Source of the DNA: Acidaminococcaceae bacterium
GTDB lineage: Bacteria > Bacillota > Negativicutes > Acidaminococcales > Acidaminococcaceae
Length of the DNA stretch: 16,082 bases
Reading direction: 5' to 3'
Assembly (NCBI GenBank): GCA_022653215.1
Contig: JALCSJ010000031.1
Location: 1 to 16,082, forward strand
A program made the position numbers and the translations under genes. Below the pieces are notes generated by a model. That model did no database searches. It worked only from the letters and a program-made list of their open reading frames with translations, and was not told where the DNA came from. Below are positions 1 to 7,270 of the stretch, in pieces; position 1 is the stretch's first letter; the number at the start of each line of letters is the position of its first letter.

Positions 1-1
1 T

Positions 2-1438
2 TTAACTTGTGATAATGTTGGTCAGGCTAAAGACTTGGCAAAAATGCTTAATGAAGAAAATATCACCAGACAGGGTATCAGCCAAAAAATCTTTGAAGAA
101 GCGGATGCTATGTTGCAACAGGGTCCTAAGCAGGAATGGGGCATAGTGCTTTTTAAAGAGGACTGGCATTCCGGTGTTATAGGTATTGCTGCTTCCCGAC
201 TTGTAGAAAAATATGATTTGCCGGTTATTCTTTTAACAAAAGATGGGGACAAGGCTAAAGGTTCTTGCCGTAGTATACCGCCTCTTAATCTGTATGAGGC
301 ATTAGCAGGATGCAAAGAATTTCTTATGCAGTTTGGGGGACATAAGCAAGCAGCAGGATTAACATTGTCTCTTGATAAAATAGAGCTTTTCCGCAAGGCT
401 TTCCAGCAGATGGTGAAGAAAATGCTGGAGGGCAAAATCTATGTGCCTGAGATTAGACCTGATTACTATTTCCCGGCAAAGCAGGAAATAACTATACAAG
501 CTGTTAAAGATTTAAGTCTTTTGGAACCTTGTGGTATGGGAAACCCTTCGGCAGTTTTTGCTTTCGCGAATGCTAAGCTTTTGAGTGCAAATCTTATAGG
601 CAAAGAACATGAACATTTACGTCTGAATATTGCTAATGGCAATTATCAATATACAGGGCTTTTATGGCATGAAGGGGCTAATTTACCCTGCTTTTATACA
701 GGGGAAGAAGGGGCGTGGGCCTTTGCTCCCAGACTAAATTATTTTATGGGCAAGGAATCTGTGAATTTGCAGATTATGGCTTTGGAACCACAGCGGAATA
801 TTACTGATTATCGGGGAATATCTAAAAATAAAGAGGAAGTTTTAAAAAGTATTTTACAAAATGGTAAAAAAACAGTAGTATATTTAGGTAAAACAACGAA
901 GTTTTCCGAGAATATGTCAACGGGCCAAGCTACGCTGATAAATCCTCATGAATCAGGGTATAATTTGCCGGATGATACAGAACAAGTTGTTTTGTATGAT
1001 ATAGCCGGAGCAGGGCTTCTGGCTAAACAGGAGTTTTTCTTGGCCGGTAAACCTAATGTAAATTTATATTTATGTTATGAAAACAGTGAAATAGATATGG
1101 CTAAAACAGAGCTTACTGCTCAATATCCTACTGCTGATGGTCTGCGGTTTTGCTATAAATTCCTTCATGATAAAATGGTGAACAATGCTCTTGCACAGAC
1201 AGAGGTGCTAGGAAAGGTTCTGCCCCAGGGACCTGTTATCAGTAAACAGGTTTTGGCTGTTTTTCAAGAATTAGGATTTATTAAATGTGATCAAGGTGTT
1301 TTGACTTTGGTTTCTACTCAGCGTAATGAACTGAGTAATTCTGCTACTTATAAAAGGATGCAGGAAACATATAAATTATCCTTGTATAATAAAATTAAAA
1401 ATATTACTTGTGATGAAATTGCCGCTTTATGGCGGTAA
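2..1438 (+). CDS. recJ: Single-stranded-DNA-specific exonuclease RecJ (3' part, 5' end outside window)
   Basis: RecJ degrades single-stranded DNA 5' to 3' in recombination and mismatch/base-excision repair in the cytoplasm. The reading frame is open from base 2, without a start, so the gene begins upstream; about 478 residues are present. The DHHA1 domain is visible near the start of the fragment: a WHSGVIGIAASR stretch, a GSCRS segment, then QFGGHKQAAG carrying the GGH signature. The following residues, including LEPCGMGNPSAVFAF, match the OB-fold substrate-binding region. The last 190 or so residues fit the extra C-terminal domain of RecJ from Firmicutes, which lengthens the protein compared with E. 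coli RecJ. The DHH catalytic domain that holds most metal ligands is not in the window. The gene ends 15 bases before the Rel gene, and no terminator is visible between them, so co-transcription is likely. Confidence 0.93.
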   Translation, partial: LTCDNVGQAKDLAKMLNEENITRQGISQKIFEEADAMLQQGPKQEWGIVLFKEDWHSGVIGIAASRLVEKYDLPVILLTKDGDKAKGSCRSIPPLNLYEALAGCKEFLMQFGGHKQAAGLTLSLDKIELFRKAFQQMVKKMLEGKIYVPEIRPDYYFPAKQEITIQAVKDLSLLEPCGMGNPSAVFAFANAKLLSANLIGKEHEHLRLNIANGNYQYTGLLWHEGANLPCFYTGEEGAWAFAPRLNYFMGKESVNLQIMALEPQRNITDYRGISKNKEEVLKSILQNGKKTVVYLGKTTKFSENMSTGQATLINPHESGYNLPDDTEQVVLYDIAGAGLLAKQEFFLAGKPNVNLYLCYENSEIDMAKTELTAQYPTADGLRFCYKFLHDKMVNNALAQTEVLGKVLPQGPVISKQVLAVFQELGFIKCDQGVLTLVSTQRNELSNSATYKRMQETYKLSLYNKIKNITCDEIAALWR

Positions 1439-1453
1439 GGAAGGGAGGACCCC

Positions 1454-3694
1454 ATGGAACTGTTAGATGATAAAGTATTAAGCGTAGAAGAATTTTTTAC
1501 ATCTATTTCCCAGTACTTGACACCTAGGCAGGTACAGTTTGTGAGAGAGGCTTATAATTTTGCTGCAGAAGTGCATGCTAACCAAAAAAGAGTTTCCGGG
1601 GATCCCTATATTATTCATCCTTTGGGCGTGGCAGGTATTCTTGCCCAGTTAAAAATGGACGAGACGACTCTGGCAGCAGCTTTTCTTCATGATGTAGTAG
1701 AAGATACGAATGTTTCTCTGCAGGATATCCAGGATATTTTTGGTGAAGAAGTAGCCAGTCTGGTAGACGGGGTTACGAAATTAGGCAAGATAGAATATAT
1801 TTCCAAAGAAGAACAGCAGGTAGAAAATTACCGTAAAATGTTTTTGGCTATGGCCAAAGACATCAGAGTTGTGCTGATTAAACTGGCAGACAGGCTGCAC
1901 AATATGCGGACTATGAAGTATATGCCGGTTAATAAACAAAAACGTATATCCAGTGAGACTTTGGAGATTTATGCTCCTTTGGCTCACCGCTTAGGTATTT
2001 ACGCTATTAAGTGGGAACTGGAAGATCTAGCTTTCCGCTATATGGAACCTCAGCATTATTATGAACTGGTAGAACAGGTTAAAGTTCGCAGGAAAGAAAG
2101 AGAAGCCATGGTTCAAGATGCCATGGCAGAATTAAAACAGCATATTGATAAAGCCGGGATTCATTGTGAAATACAAGGAAGACCCAAGAGCTTTTATAGT
2201 ATTCATAAGAAAATGCAGCGTGACCATAAAACCATTAATGAAATTTATGATCTGCTGGCAGTACGTGTTTTAGTTGATACTGTTCAGGACTGCTATGGTG
2301 TTCTTGGTATTGTTCATGGCATGTGGCGGCCTATTCCCGGACGGTTTAAGGATTATATTGCTGTGCCGAAATCAAATATGTATCAATCTTTGCACACTAC
2401 AGTAATTTCTTCCAATGGTCAACCTTTGGAAATTCAAATCAGAACTTTTGAGATGCACAGAATTTCTGAGTATGGTGTTGCAGCTCACTGGCGGTATAAA
2501 GAATCTGCCAAGGGAGCTTCTAATCATGCTGTATCCAGTTCTGCCAAAGATATGGATGCCAAAATGAGCTGGCTGCGCCAGCTGTTGGAATGGCACAATG
2601 ATATGCATGACCCTAATGAATTTGTCAACACGGTAAAAATGGATGTGTTCTCTGATGAAGTATTCGTTTTTACCCCACGTGGGGATGTTATTGATTTGCC
2701 TATGGGCAGCTGTCCCATTGATTTTGCCTATCGGATTCATACGGGTGTAGGCAACAGCTGTGTCGGTGCGAAAGTCAACGGCAAGATGGTTCCTTTGGAT
2801 TGCAAGCTCTCCAATGGGGATATTGTGGAAGTGGTTACTTCCAAACAATCTAATGGACCAAGTCGTGACTGGGTTAATATGGTTGGCTCCAATGAAACAA
2901 AAAATAAAATACGTCAGTGGTTTAAAAAAGAACGGCGTGAAGAAAATATCGTCAAAGGCCGTGAACTGTTAGAACGTGAATGTAAACGTCTGGGTTATGA
3001 CAGCAAAGAACTTCTGACACCTGATAACATCAAAGAAGTTTCTTCCCGGCTGCATTTAGACGGCAGCGAAGAAAACCTGATGGCAGGAATAGGCTATGGC
3101 GGTGTTTTGATTAATACCGTGATGGTCAAGTTTATTGATATTTACAAAAAGGCTCAGCAGCATAATACTACAAAGAATCTTTCTCAGTTGCTGGCCACTT
3201 TAAAACCACGTACCAGCAAGGCCAACAAGGCCAGTCATGGTATCTTGGTTAAAGGTGAATCAGGCATTATGGTAAAGCTGGCCAGATGCTGTAATCCTAT
3301 TCCCGGTGACCCTATAGTAGGTTATATTACCAGAGGACATGGGGTATCCGTCCATAGAGCAGACTGTCCTAATGTTTTGTCCAGCAATGAAGAAGCAGAC
3401 AGAATGATTGATGTGGCTTGGGATATTGCCGGGGATGCAGTTTACAAAGCTGTGCTGGAAATTACTGCTGTTGACCAAACCGGTGTTATGGCCAATATTA
3501 TGACTGTAGCCAGTGAGACAAAAATAAATATAAACTCTTTAAATGCCAGAAGTGACAGCAATAAAACTGCTTATGTAAAACTGGGACTGGATATTAATGG
3601 CACAGAGCAGCTGGATTACGTTGTGGGTCGGTTGAGACGTATTAAAGGTGTTTACAAAGTAGAGAGGGTAATTTCGGGAGTATCTTCCCTGTGA
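1454..3694 (+). CDS. relA: Bifunctional (p)ppGpp synthetase/hydrolase (Rel, RelA/SpoT family)
   Basis: This 746-residue protein makes and degrades the stringent-response alarmone (p)ppGpp. Domains in order: an HD hydrolase domain with an intact active site (QKRVSGDPYIIHP at about 44-56, HDVVEDT at 79-85 and KLADRLHNM near 143-151); a synthetase domain with GRPKSFYSI and the RFKD motif at 297-300; a TGS domain from about residue 402; a conserved RCCNPIPGD zinc-finger-like segment; and a C-terminal ACT domain at about 671-742. The intact HD site and the RFKD (not EFDD) motif indicate a bifunctional enzyme of the Gram-positive Rel type. Length is normal for the family. A strong AAGGGAGGA ribosome-binding site at 1441-1449 supports the ATG start. 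The gene sits between recJ and dtd, the usual Firmicutes position, with 8 bases separating it from dtd. Confidence 0.96.
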   Translation: MELLDDKVLSVEEFFTSISQYLTPRQVQFVREAYNFAAEVHANQKRVSGDPYIIHPLGVAGILAQLKMDETTLAAAFLHDVVEDTNVSLQDIQDIFGEEVASLVDGVTKLGKIEYISKEEQQVENYRKMFLAMAKDIRVVLIKLADRLHNMRTMKYMPVNKQKRISSETLEIYAPLAHRLGIYAIKWELEDLAFRYMEPQHYYELVEQVKVRRKEREAMVQDAMAELKQHIDKAGIHCEIQGRPKSFYSIHKKMQRDHKTINEIYDLLAVRVLVDTVQDCYGVLGIVHGMWRPIPGRFKDYIAVPKSNMYQSLHTTVISSNGQPLEIQIRTFEMHRISEYGVAAHWRYKESAKGASNHAVSSSAKDMDAKMSWLRQLLEWHNDMHDPNEFVNTVKMDVFSDEVFVFTPRGDVIDLPMGSCPIDFAYRIHTGVGNSCVGAKVNGKMVPLDCKLSNGDIVEVVTSKQSNGPSRDWVNMVGSNETKNKIRQWFKKERREENIVKGRELLERECKRLGYDSKELLTPDNIKEVSSRLHLDGSEENLMAGIGYGGVLINTVMVKFIDIYKKAQQHNTTKNLSQLLATLKPRTSKANKASHGILVKGESGIMVKLARCCNPIPGDPIVGYITRGHGVSVHRADCPNVLSSNEEADRMIDVAWDIAGDAVYKAVLEITAVDQTGVMANIMTVASETKININSLNARSDSNKTAYVKLGLDINGTEQLDYVVGRLRRIKGVYKVERVISGVSSL

Positions 3695-3702
3695 GGTGAA
3701 AT

Positions 3703-4152
3703 ATGCGAGCAGTTGTCCAAAGAGTCCTAAAAGCCGGTGTTACGGTAGCAGGTGAAAAAGTCGGCAGCATAGAGAAGGGGTATCTGGTTTTACTGGGAGT
3801 TGAAGAAAACGACTTACCGGAAGATGCTCAATACATAGCCGAAAAAATGGTAGGACTGAGAATTTTTGAAGATAAAGAAGATAAGATGAATCTTTCCCTT
3901 CTAGATGTGGGAGGCAGTATGCTTATCGTTTCCCAGTTTACTCTTTTAGGAGACTGCAGGAAGGGCAGACGTCCATCTTTTGTTCATGCCGCTCAGCCTG
4001 ATAAGGCGGAAGAGCTTTACCAGCAGGTGGTGGACATCGTTAGATCCAGAGGCATTACTGTTGCTACAGGAAGATTTCGTACTCATATGGAAGTCAGCCT
4101 GATTAATGATGGCCCTGTAACAATGTTAATTGACAGTAAAAAAACATTTTAG
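3703..4152 (+). CDS. dtd: D-aminoacyl-tRNA deacylase
   Basis: Dtd hydrolyses D-amino acids (and glycine wrongly loaded on tRNA-Ala) from tRNAs, preventing them from entering protein synthesis. The 149-residue length is typical. The family's two signature segments are present: SQFTLLGD at 77-84 and the GPVT motif at 137-140, whose Gly-Pro enforces chiral selection. The N-terminus MRAVVQRVLKAGV is also typical. GAGGTGA at 3693-3699 overlaps the rel stop codon and supports the ATG start, so translation may be coupled to rel. The pair rel–dtd is a widespread Firmicutes arrangement; only 9 bases separate dtd from the next gene. Confidence 0.96.
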   Translation: MRAVVQRVLKAGVTVAGEKVGSIEKGYLVLLGVEENDLPEDAQYIAEKMVGLRIFEDKEDKMNLSLLDVGGSMLIVSQFTLLGDCRKGRRPSFVHAAQPDKAEELYQQVVDIVRSRGITVATGRFRTHMEVSLINDGPVTMLIDSKKTF

Positions 4153-4161
4153 GAGGAAACA

Positions 4162-4785
4162 ATGAAAATATTACAAATGGTGGTTGGTCCTATTTCTACA
4201 AACTGCTATATTGCCGTTAATGAAAAAACCAAGGAAGCAGTTGTTATTGATCCCGGTGATGAAGGTCAGCGTATTGCTGATGAAATCAAAAAAGCAAATT
4301 TAAAAGTGGAAGCTATTTTTATTACTCATGGACACAGTGACCATATTTCCGGATTGGAAGAAGTGGAAGCAGCTACCGGAGCTAAGATATATATGAGTAA
4401 GGAAGATGCTCCCAGACTGGGTAATAGACAAAGTGCTTTTTCCTACACTAGTAGGAAAAAAGAACAAACTATTATGGCACCCAATGAGTTTTTCTCCGAT
4501 GGAGAAGAACTTACTGTGGGGGGAATGAATTTTAAAATCTTTGCCACACCCGGTCATACCGTTGGTGGGGTATGTATTCAATGCGGAGATGTAGTGTTCT
4601 GCGGTGATACGGTTTTTGCTGAATCTATTGGCAGAACTGATTTGCCGGGGGGTTCTTATGATGCTATACTGAAATCTATTAAAGAAAAAATCTTGCCTCT
4701 TGATGATAAGGTAAAACTTTTACCTGGTCACGGACCGGCAACCACAGTTGGGTGGGAAAGACGCAGGAACCCGTTCCTGCAATAA
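4162..4785 (+). CDS. Metallo-beta-lactamase-fold hydrolase, GloB-like (YqgX type)
   Basis: This is a 207-residue cytoplasmic metallo-hydrolase of the glyoxalase II-like group. Metal-binding residues are all visible: THGHSDH at 55-61, His132 in the TPGHT segment, Asp149 in CGDT and His190 in LPGHG. The short length, without the extra C-terminal helical domain of classical glyoxalase II, matches the small GloB-like hydrolases commonly found after rel–dtd in Firmicutes. The natural substrate is not determined by the sequence; S-lactoyl-thiol hydrolysis is possible but unproven. AGGAGG at 4151-4156 overlaps the dtd stop and fixes the ATG start. The last codons encode a perfect inverted repeat (see 4763-4780), and the stop lies 2 bases before the next gene's ATG. 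Confidence 0.92.
   Translation: MKILQMVVGPISTNCYIAVNEKTKEAVVIDPGDEGQRIADEIKKANLKVEAIFITHGHSDHISGLEEVEAATGAKIYMSKEDAPRLGNRQSAFSYTSRKKEQTIMAPNEFFSDGEELTVGGMNFKIFATPGHTVGGVCIQCGDVVFCGDTVFAESIGRTDLPGGSYDAILKSIKEKILPLDDKVKLLPGHGPATTVGWERRRNPFLQ
4763..4780 (+). repeat. Perfect hairpin at the end of the hydrolase gene, ahead of the AI-2E-family start
   Basis: GCAGGAAC at 4763-4770 and GTTCCTGC at 4773-4780 are perfect reverse complements separated by two bases, so a 6-bp stem with a 6-base loop is the likely RNA fold. No T run follows, so it is not an intrinsic terminator. The left arm contains AGGA, the only Shine-Dalgarno-like sequence near the ATG at 4788. It lies inside codons, so it also has to satisfy protein sequence. 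Confidence 0.6.
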
Positions 4786-4787
4786 TC

Positions 4788-5834
4788 ATGAATACAAATA
4801 TTGCCGTAGTGAAAAAAAGTGTGCTGTTAAAAATGGGTTTAACAGCATTGGTCTTATTTATTATTTATATGCTGGCAGATTTTCTTTTGCCGGTTTTGTT
4901 AGGCATTGCGCTTAGCTTTGTTCTTTATCCCATAGAGTGTTTCTTTAGAAAATTAACTATTAATGGACATGCTATGCCCAGAATTGTGGCGATTTTATTG
5001 TCATTTTTAATTTTTGGCGTAGCTGTCTATTTGATTATTATTTGGTTGATGATTCCCCTTTTTAAAGAGTTGAATCACTTGATTATTACGATGCCTGGTT
5101 TATCTCAAGCAGGCAGTGATAGTATTAATGCTTTATTGAATGCTCAAACAAGCGATGAGCTGCCTTCGTCCATTCATGGTATAATTAATCAGGCTTTAAG
5201 CATGGTGGCTACTTATGTTATGGGCGTGACCAGGGACTTGGTTAATTCTACGATTAAAGTGGCCCGCAGTCTTCTGGGACTTTTTATTGTGCCATTTCTG
5301 TCTTTTTATTTTCTGAAAGACTGGTGGACATTGAAAGAGATGATAGTAGATATATTTCCCAGAAAAACTCAGCCTATGGTACAAAACATACTAAAAGATA
5401 TTGGTCATTATATGTGTGCCTATGTTGAAGGAATGTTCGAATTATGTTTGGTGGCAGGCTGCTGTTTGACGGCGGTAACTTATTTTCTGGGGGTAGATTA
5501 TCCTTTAATTTTAGGGTCCATTGCAGTTATCGTGGAGACAATTCCTTTGGTGGGACCTATTATCGGTTCAATTCCCGCTGTATTTATTGCGTACAGTCAA
5601 TCACCATCCTTAGCAATTAAAGTAGCAATTTTCTACCTGATATATTATCAGGCAGATTCTCAGATTATCATGCCGCATATTATGAGCAAATCAGTTACTC
5701 TTCATCCGGTAATTATTATTTTGGGTGTGTTGGCCGGAGGGAAAATATTCGGCGTAATGGGAGTAATGTTTGCTGTTCCTGCTGTAATTGTCTGCAAAGT
5801 TTTGTATGATTATCTATGGCACAAAGATGAATAA
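4788..5834 (+). CDS. AI-2E family transporter (YtvI/PerM-like integral membrane protein)
   Basis: This 348-residue polytopic membrane protein belongs to the AI-2E transporter (PerM/YtvI/TqsA) family, whose members export small solutes or act as sodium/proton antiporters; the substrate here is unknown. Hydrophobic segments lie at roughly 12-30, 32-50, 66-90, 158-178, 214-236, 238-270, 272-290 and 305-340, with a large soluble loop at about 91-157. The diagnostic motif ETIPLVGPIIGSIPA occurs at 250-264, followed by the conserved YYQADSQIIMPHIMSKSV segment. The start is chosen at ATG 4788, two bases after the hydrolase stop; a GTG at 4752 would extend the frame by 12 residues but has no ribosome-binding site and is unlike the family. 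No free Shine-Dalgarno sequence is visible, so translation may depend on coupling. It is the last gene before a strong terminator. Confidence 0.88.
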   Translation: MNTNIAVVKKSVLLKMGLTALVLFIIYMLADFLLPVLLGIALSFVLYPIECFFRKLTINGHAMPRIVAILLSFLIFGVAVYLIIIWLMIPLFKELNHLIITMPGLSQAGSDSINALLNAQTSDELPSSIHGIINQALSMVATYVMGVTRDLVNSTIKVARSLLGLFIVPFLSFYFLKDWWTLKEMIVDIFPRKTQPMVQNILKDIGHYMCAYVEGMFELCLVAGCCLTAVTYFLGVDYPLILGSIAVIVETIPLVGPIIGSIPAVFIAYSQSPSLAIKVAIFYLIYYQADSQIIMPHIMSKSVTLHPVIIILGVLAGGKIFGVMGVMFAVPAVIVCKVLYDYLWHKDE

Positions 5835-5841
5835 TTACTAA

Positions 5842-5877
5842 AAGCGCTGCTGAATGATAGTTTCAGTGGTGCTTTTT
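5842..5877 (+). terminator. Intrinsic terminator after the recJ–AI-2E block
   Basis: A 13-bp stem, AAGCGCTGCTGAA (5842-5854) with TTCAGTGGTGCTT (5862-5874), pairs throughout if G-T pairs are allowed. It has a 7-base loop and runs into five Ts at 5873-5877. It closes the upstream operon just before the hisS promoter. Confidence 0.88.
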
Positions 5878-5908
5878 GTGTTTAAATCAAGAAAATCAGA
5901 TATAACCA

Positions 5909-5938
5909 TTGAAGAACACTGACAAATTGTGGTAAAAT
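5909..5938 (+). promoter_or_regulatory. hisS–aspS promoter
   Basis: The -35 is TTGAAG (5909-5914) and the -10 is TAAAAT (5933-5938), with an 18-base spacer and a TGG extended -10 at 5930-5932. The predicted transcript would start near 5945, giving a leader of roughly 55 bases, too short for a T-box. Called by inspection only. Confidence 0.65.
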
Positions 5939-5985
5939 AACTAAGTTAAACATATTTGAAGTGATTGTGAAGTTATTATGGTTTT

Positions 5986-5993
5986 GGAGGGAG
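5986..5993 (+). promoter_or_regulatory. Ribosome-binding site that decides the hisS start
   Basis: GGAGGGAG lies 5 bases before GTG 5999. It falls inside the reading frame that would begin at ATG 5978, so the upstream ATG cannot use it and GTG 5999 is the better start. Confidence 0.75.
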
Positions 5994-5998
5994 AAATC

Positions 5999-7270
5999 GT
6001 GTTAACAGGTGCACCGCGTGGTACAAAAGATATTTTACCTTCTTCCATCAACGCATGGCGTTATGTTGAAGGTATTATGCGTGATGTTTGCAGAGAATTC
6101 GCTTATAAAGAAATCAGGACACCTATCTTTGAACATACTGAATTGTTCAACAGAGGAATAGGTGACACTACTGACGTAGTGGAGAAGGAGATGTATACTT
6201 TCCTGGACAGAGGCAAAAGAAGTATTACTTTGCGTCCGGAAAATACCGCTTCTGTAGTACGGTCTTTTGTGGAAAATAAAATGTATGCCAATCCATTACC
6301 TGTAAAGGTTTACTACATAGGACCTATGTTCAGGTATGATAGACCTCAGGCCGGCCGTATGCGTCAGTTCCATCAGTTCGGTATTGAAGCCATTGGCTCT
6401 TTTTCACCGGCAGTGGATGCAGAAGTAATTTTGCTTTCTTTGACTGTTTTAAAGAGACTGGGATTAAAAGACCTTAAATTAAAAATCAATTCTGTAGGCT
6501 GTCCTAATTGCCGGCCTGTACACAGAAAATTATTACAGGATTTTTTACGGCCCAATTTTGACAAGCTTTGTCCCGACTGTCAAAGCAGATTTGACAGAAA
6601 TCCTTTACGTATATTGGACTGCAAGAATGAAGAATGCAAGAAATATACAGAAGGTGCTCCTAAGATTACCGATTGTTTGTGTGATGAGTGTAAGGAGCAT
6701 TTCCAAAAGGTTCAGGAACTTCTTACTGCTGCCGGGGTGGAGTATGAACTGGACAGCAACCTGGTTCGCGGGTTGGACTATTATACGAAGACTGCTTTTG
6801 AAATTCAGTACACTCCTTTGGGAGCTCAAAGTGCTGTCAGCGGCGGAGGCCGTTATGATGGACTTGTAGAAGAAATTGGCGGTCCTGCTACTCCCGGTGT
6901 GGGATTTGCCATGGGTATGGAAAGAGTTCTTCTGGCTTTGGAAAAACAGAATTTACTGCCGGAAAGCCAAGACAGTCTAGATGTTTTTGCTGTGGTTCCT
7001 GATACGAAGAATTTATCATTAGCTTTTAAGACTATTGTAGAATTACGCAACGCAGGACTTTCCTGTGATTTAGATTTTATGGGACGCAGCTTTAAGGCTC
7101 AAATGAAACAGGCTAACAGAGAAAATGCTAAATTTACTCTTATTTTTGGTGAGGACGAATTAAGCAGACAGGCTGTTTCCGTAAGAAATATGGCTGACAG
7201 CAGCCAAACAGAAGAAAAAATAGCTGATTTGTTAACAATTTTAAATAGACACGAGGTGCAGGGAAAATGA
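5999..7270 (+). CDS. hisS: Histidyl-tRNA synthetase
   Basis: HisRS charges tRNA-His with histidine in the cytoplasm and is a class II synthetase. From the GTG start the protein is 423 residues and opens with MLTGAPRGTKDILP, the usual HisRS N-terminus. Motif 2 is at about 109-126 (GPMFRYDRPQAGRMRQFHQ). The histidine-specific RGLDYY segment lies near residue 256. Motif 3 follows with GGGRYDGL and GVGFAMGMERVLLALE, and then the C-terminal anticodon-binding domain. Between motif 2 and RGLDYY is a cysteine-rich insertion with Cys at 168, 171, 191, 194, 208, 213, 226, 228 and 231, which looks zinc-binding. An in-frame ATG at 5978 would add seven residues but precedes the ribosome-binding site. The stop overlaps the aspS start as ATGA, so hisS and aspS are translationally coupled. 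Confidence 0.96.
   Translation: MLTGAPRGTKDILPSSINAWRYVEGIMRDVCREFAYKEIRTPIFEHTELFNRGIGDTTDVVEKEMYTFLDRGKRSITLRPENTASVVRSFVENKMYANPLPVKVYYIGPMFRYDRPQAGRMRQFHQFGIEAIGSFSPAVDAEVILLSLTVLKRLGLKDLKLKINSVGCPNCRPVHRKLLQDFLRPNFDKLCPDCQSRFDRNPLRILDCKNEECKKYTEGAPKITDCLCDECKEHFQKVQELLTAAGVEYELDSNLVRGLDYYTKTAFEIQYTPLGAQSAVSGGGRYDGLVEEIGGPATPGVGFAMGMERVLLALEKQNLLPESQDSLDVFAVVPDTKNLSLAFKTIVELRNAGLSCDLDFMGRSFKAQMKQANRENAKFTLIFGEDELSRQAVSVRNMADSSQTEEKIADLLTILNRHEVQGK

Noticed and set aside
2372..2848. 158-codon open frame on the minus strand inside rel
   Set aside because: It is a shadow of the coding strand: no ribosome-binding site, no recognisable domain, and the + strand protein is well conserved there.
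4752..4787. Earlier GTG start for the AI-2E-family protein
   Set aside because: It would add 12 charged and proline-containing residues with no ribosome-binding site; ATG 4788 gives the usual short N-terminus before the first membrane segment.
5878..5998. T-box or other riboswitch ahead of hisS–aspS
   Set aside because: The predicted transcript leader is only about 55 bases and has no T-box motif or leader terminator; the hairpin at 5842-5877 lies upstream of the promoter and ends the previous operon.
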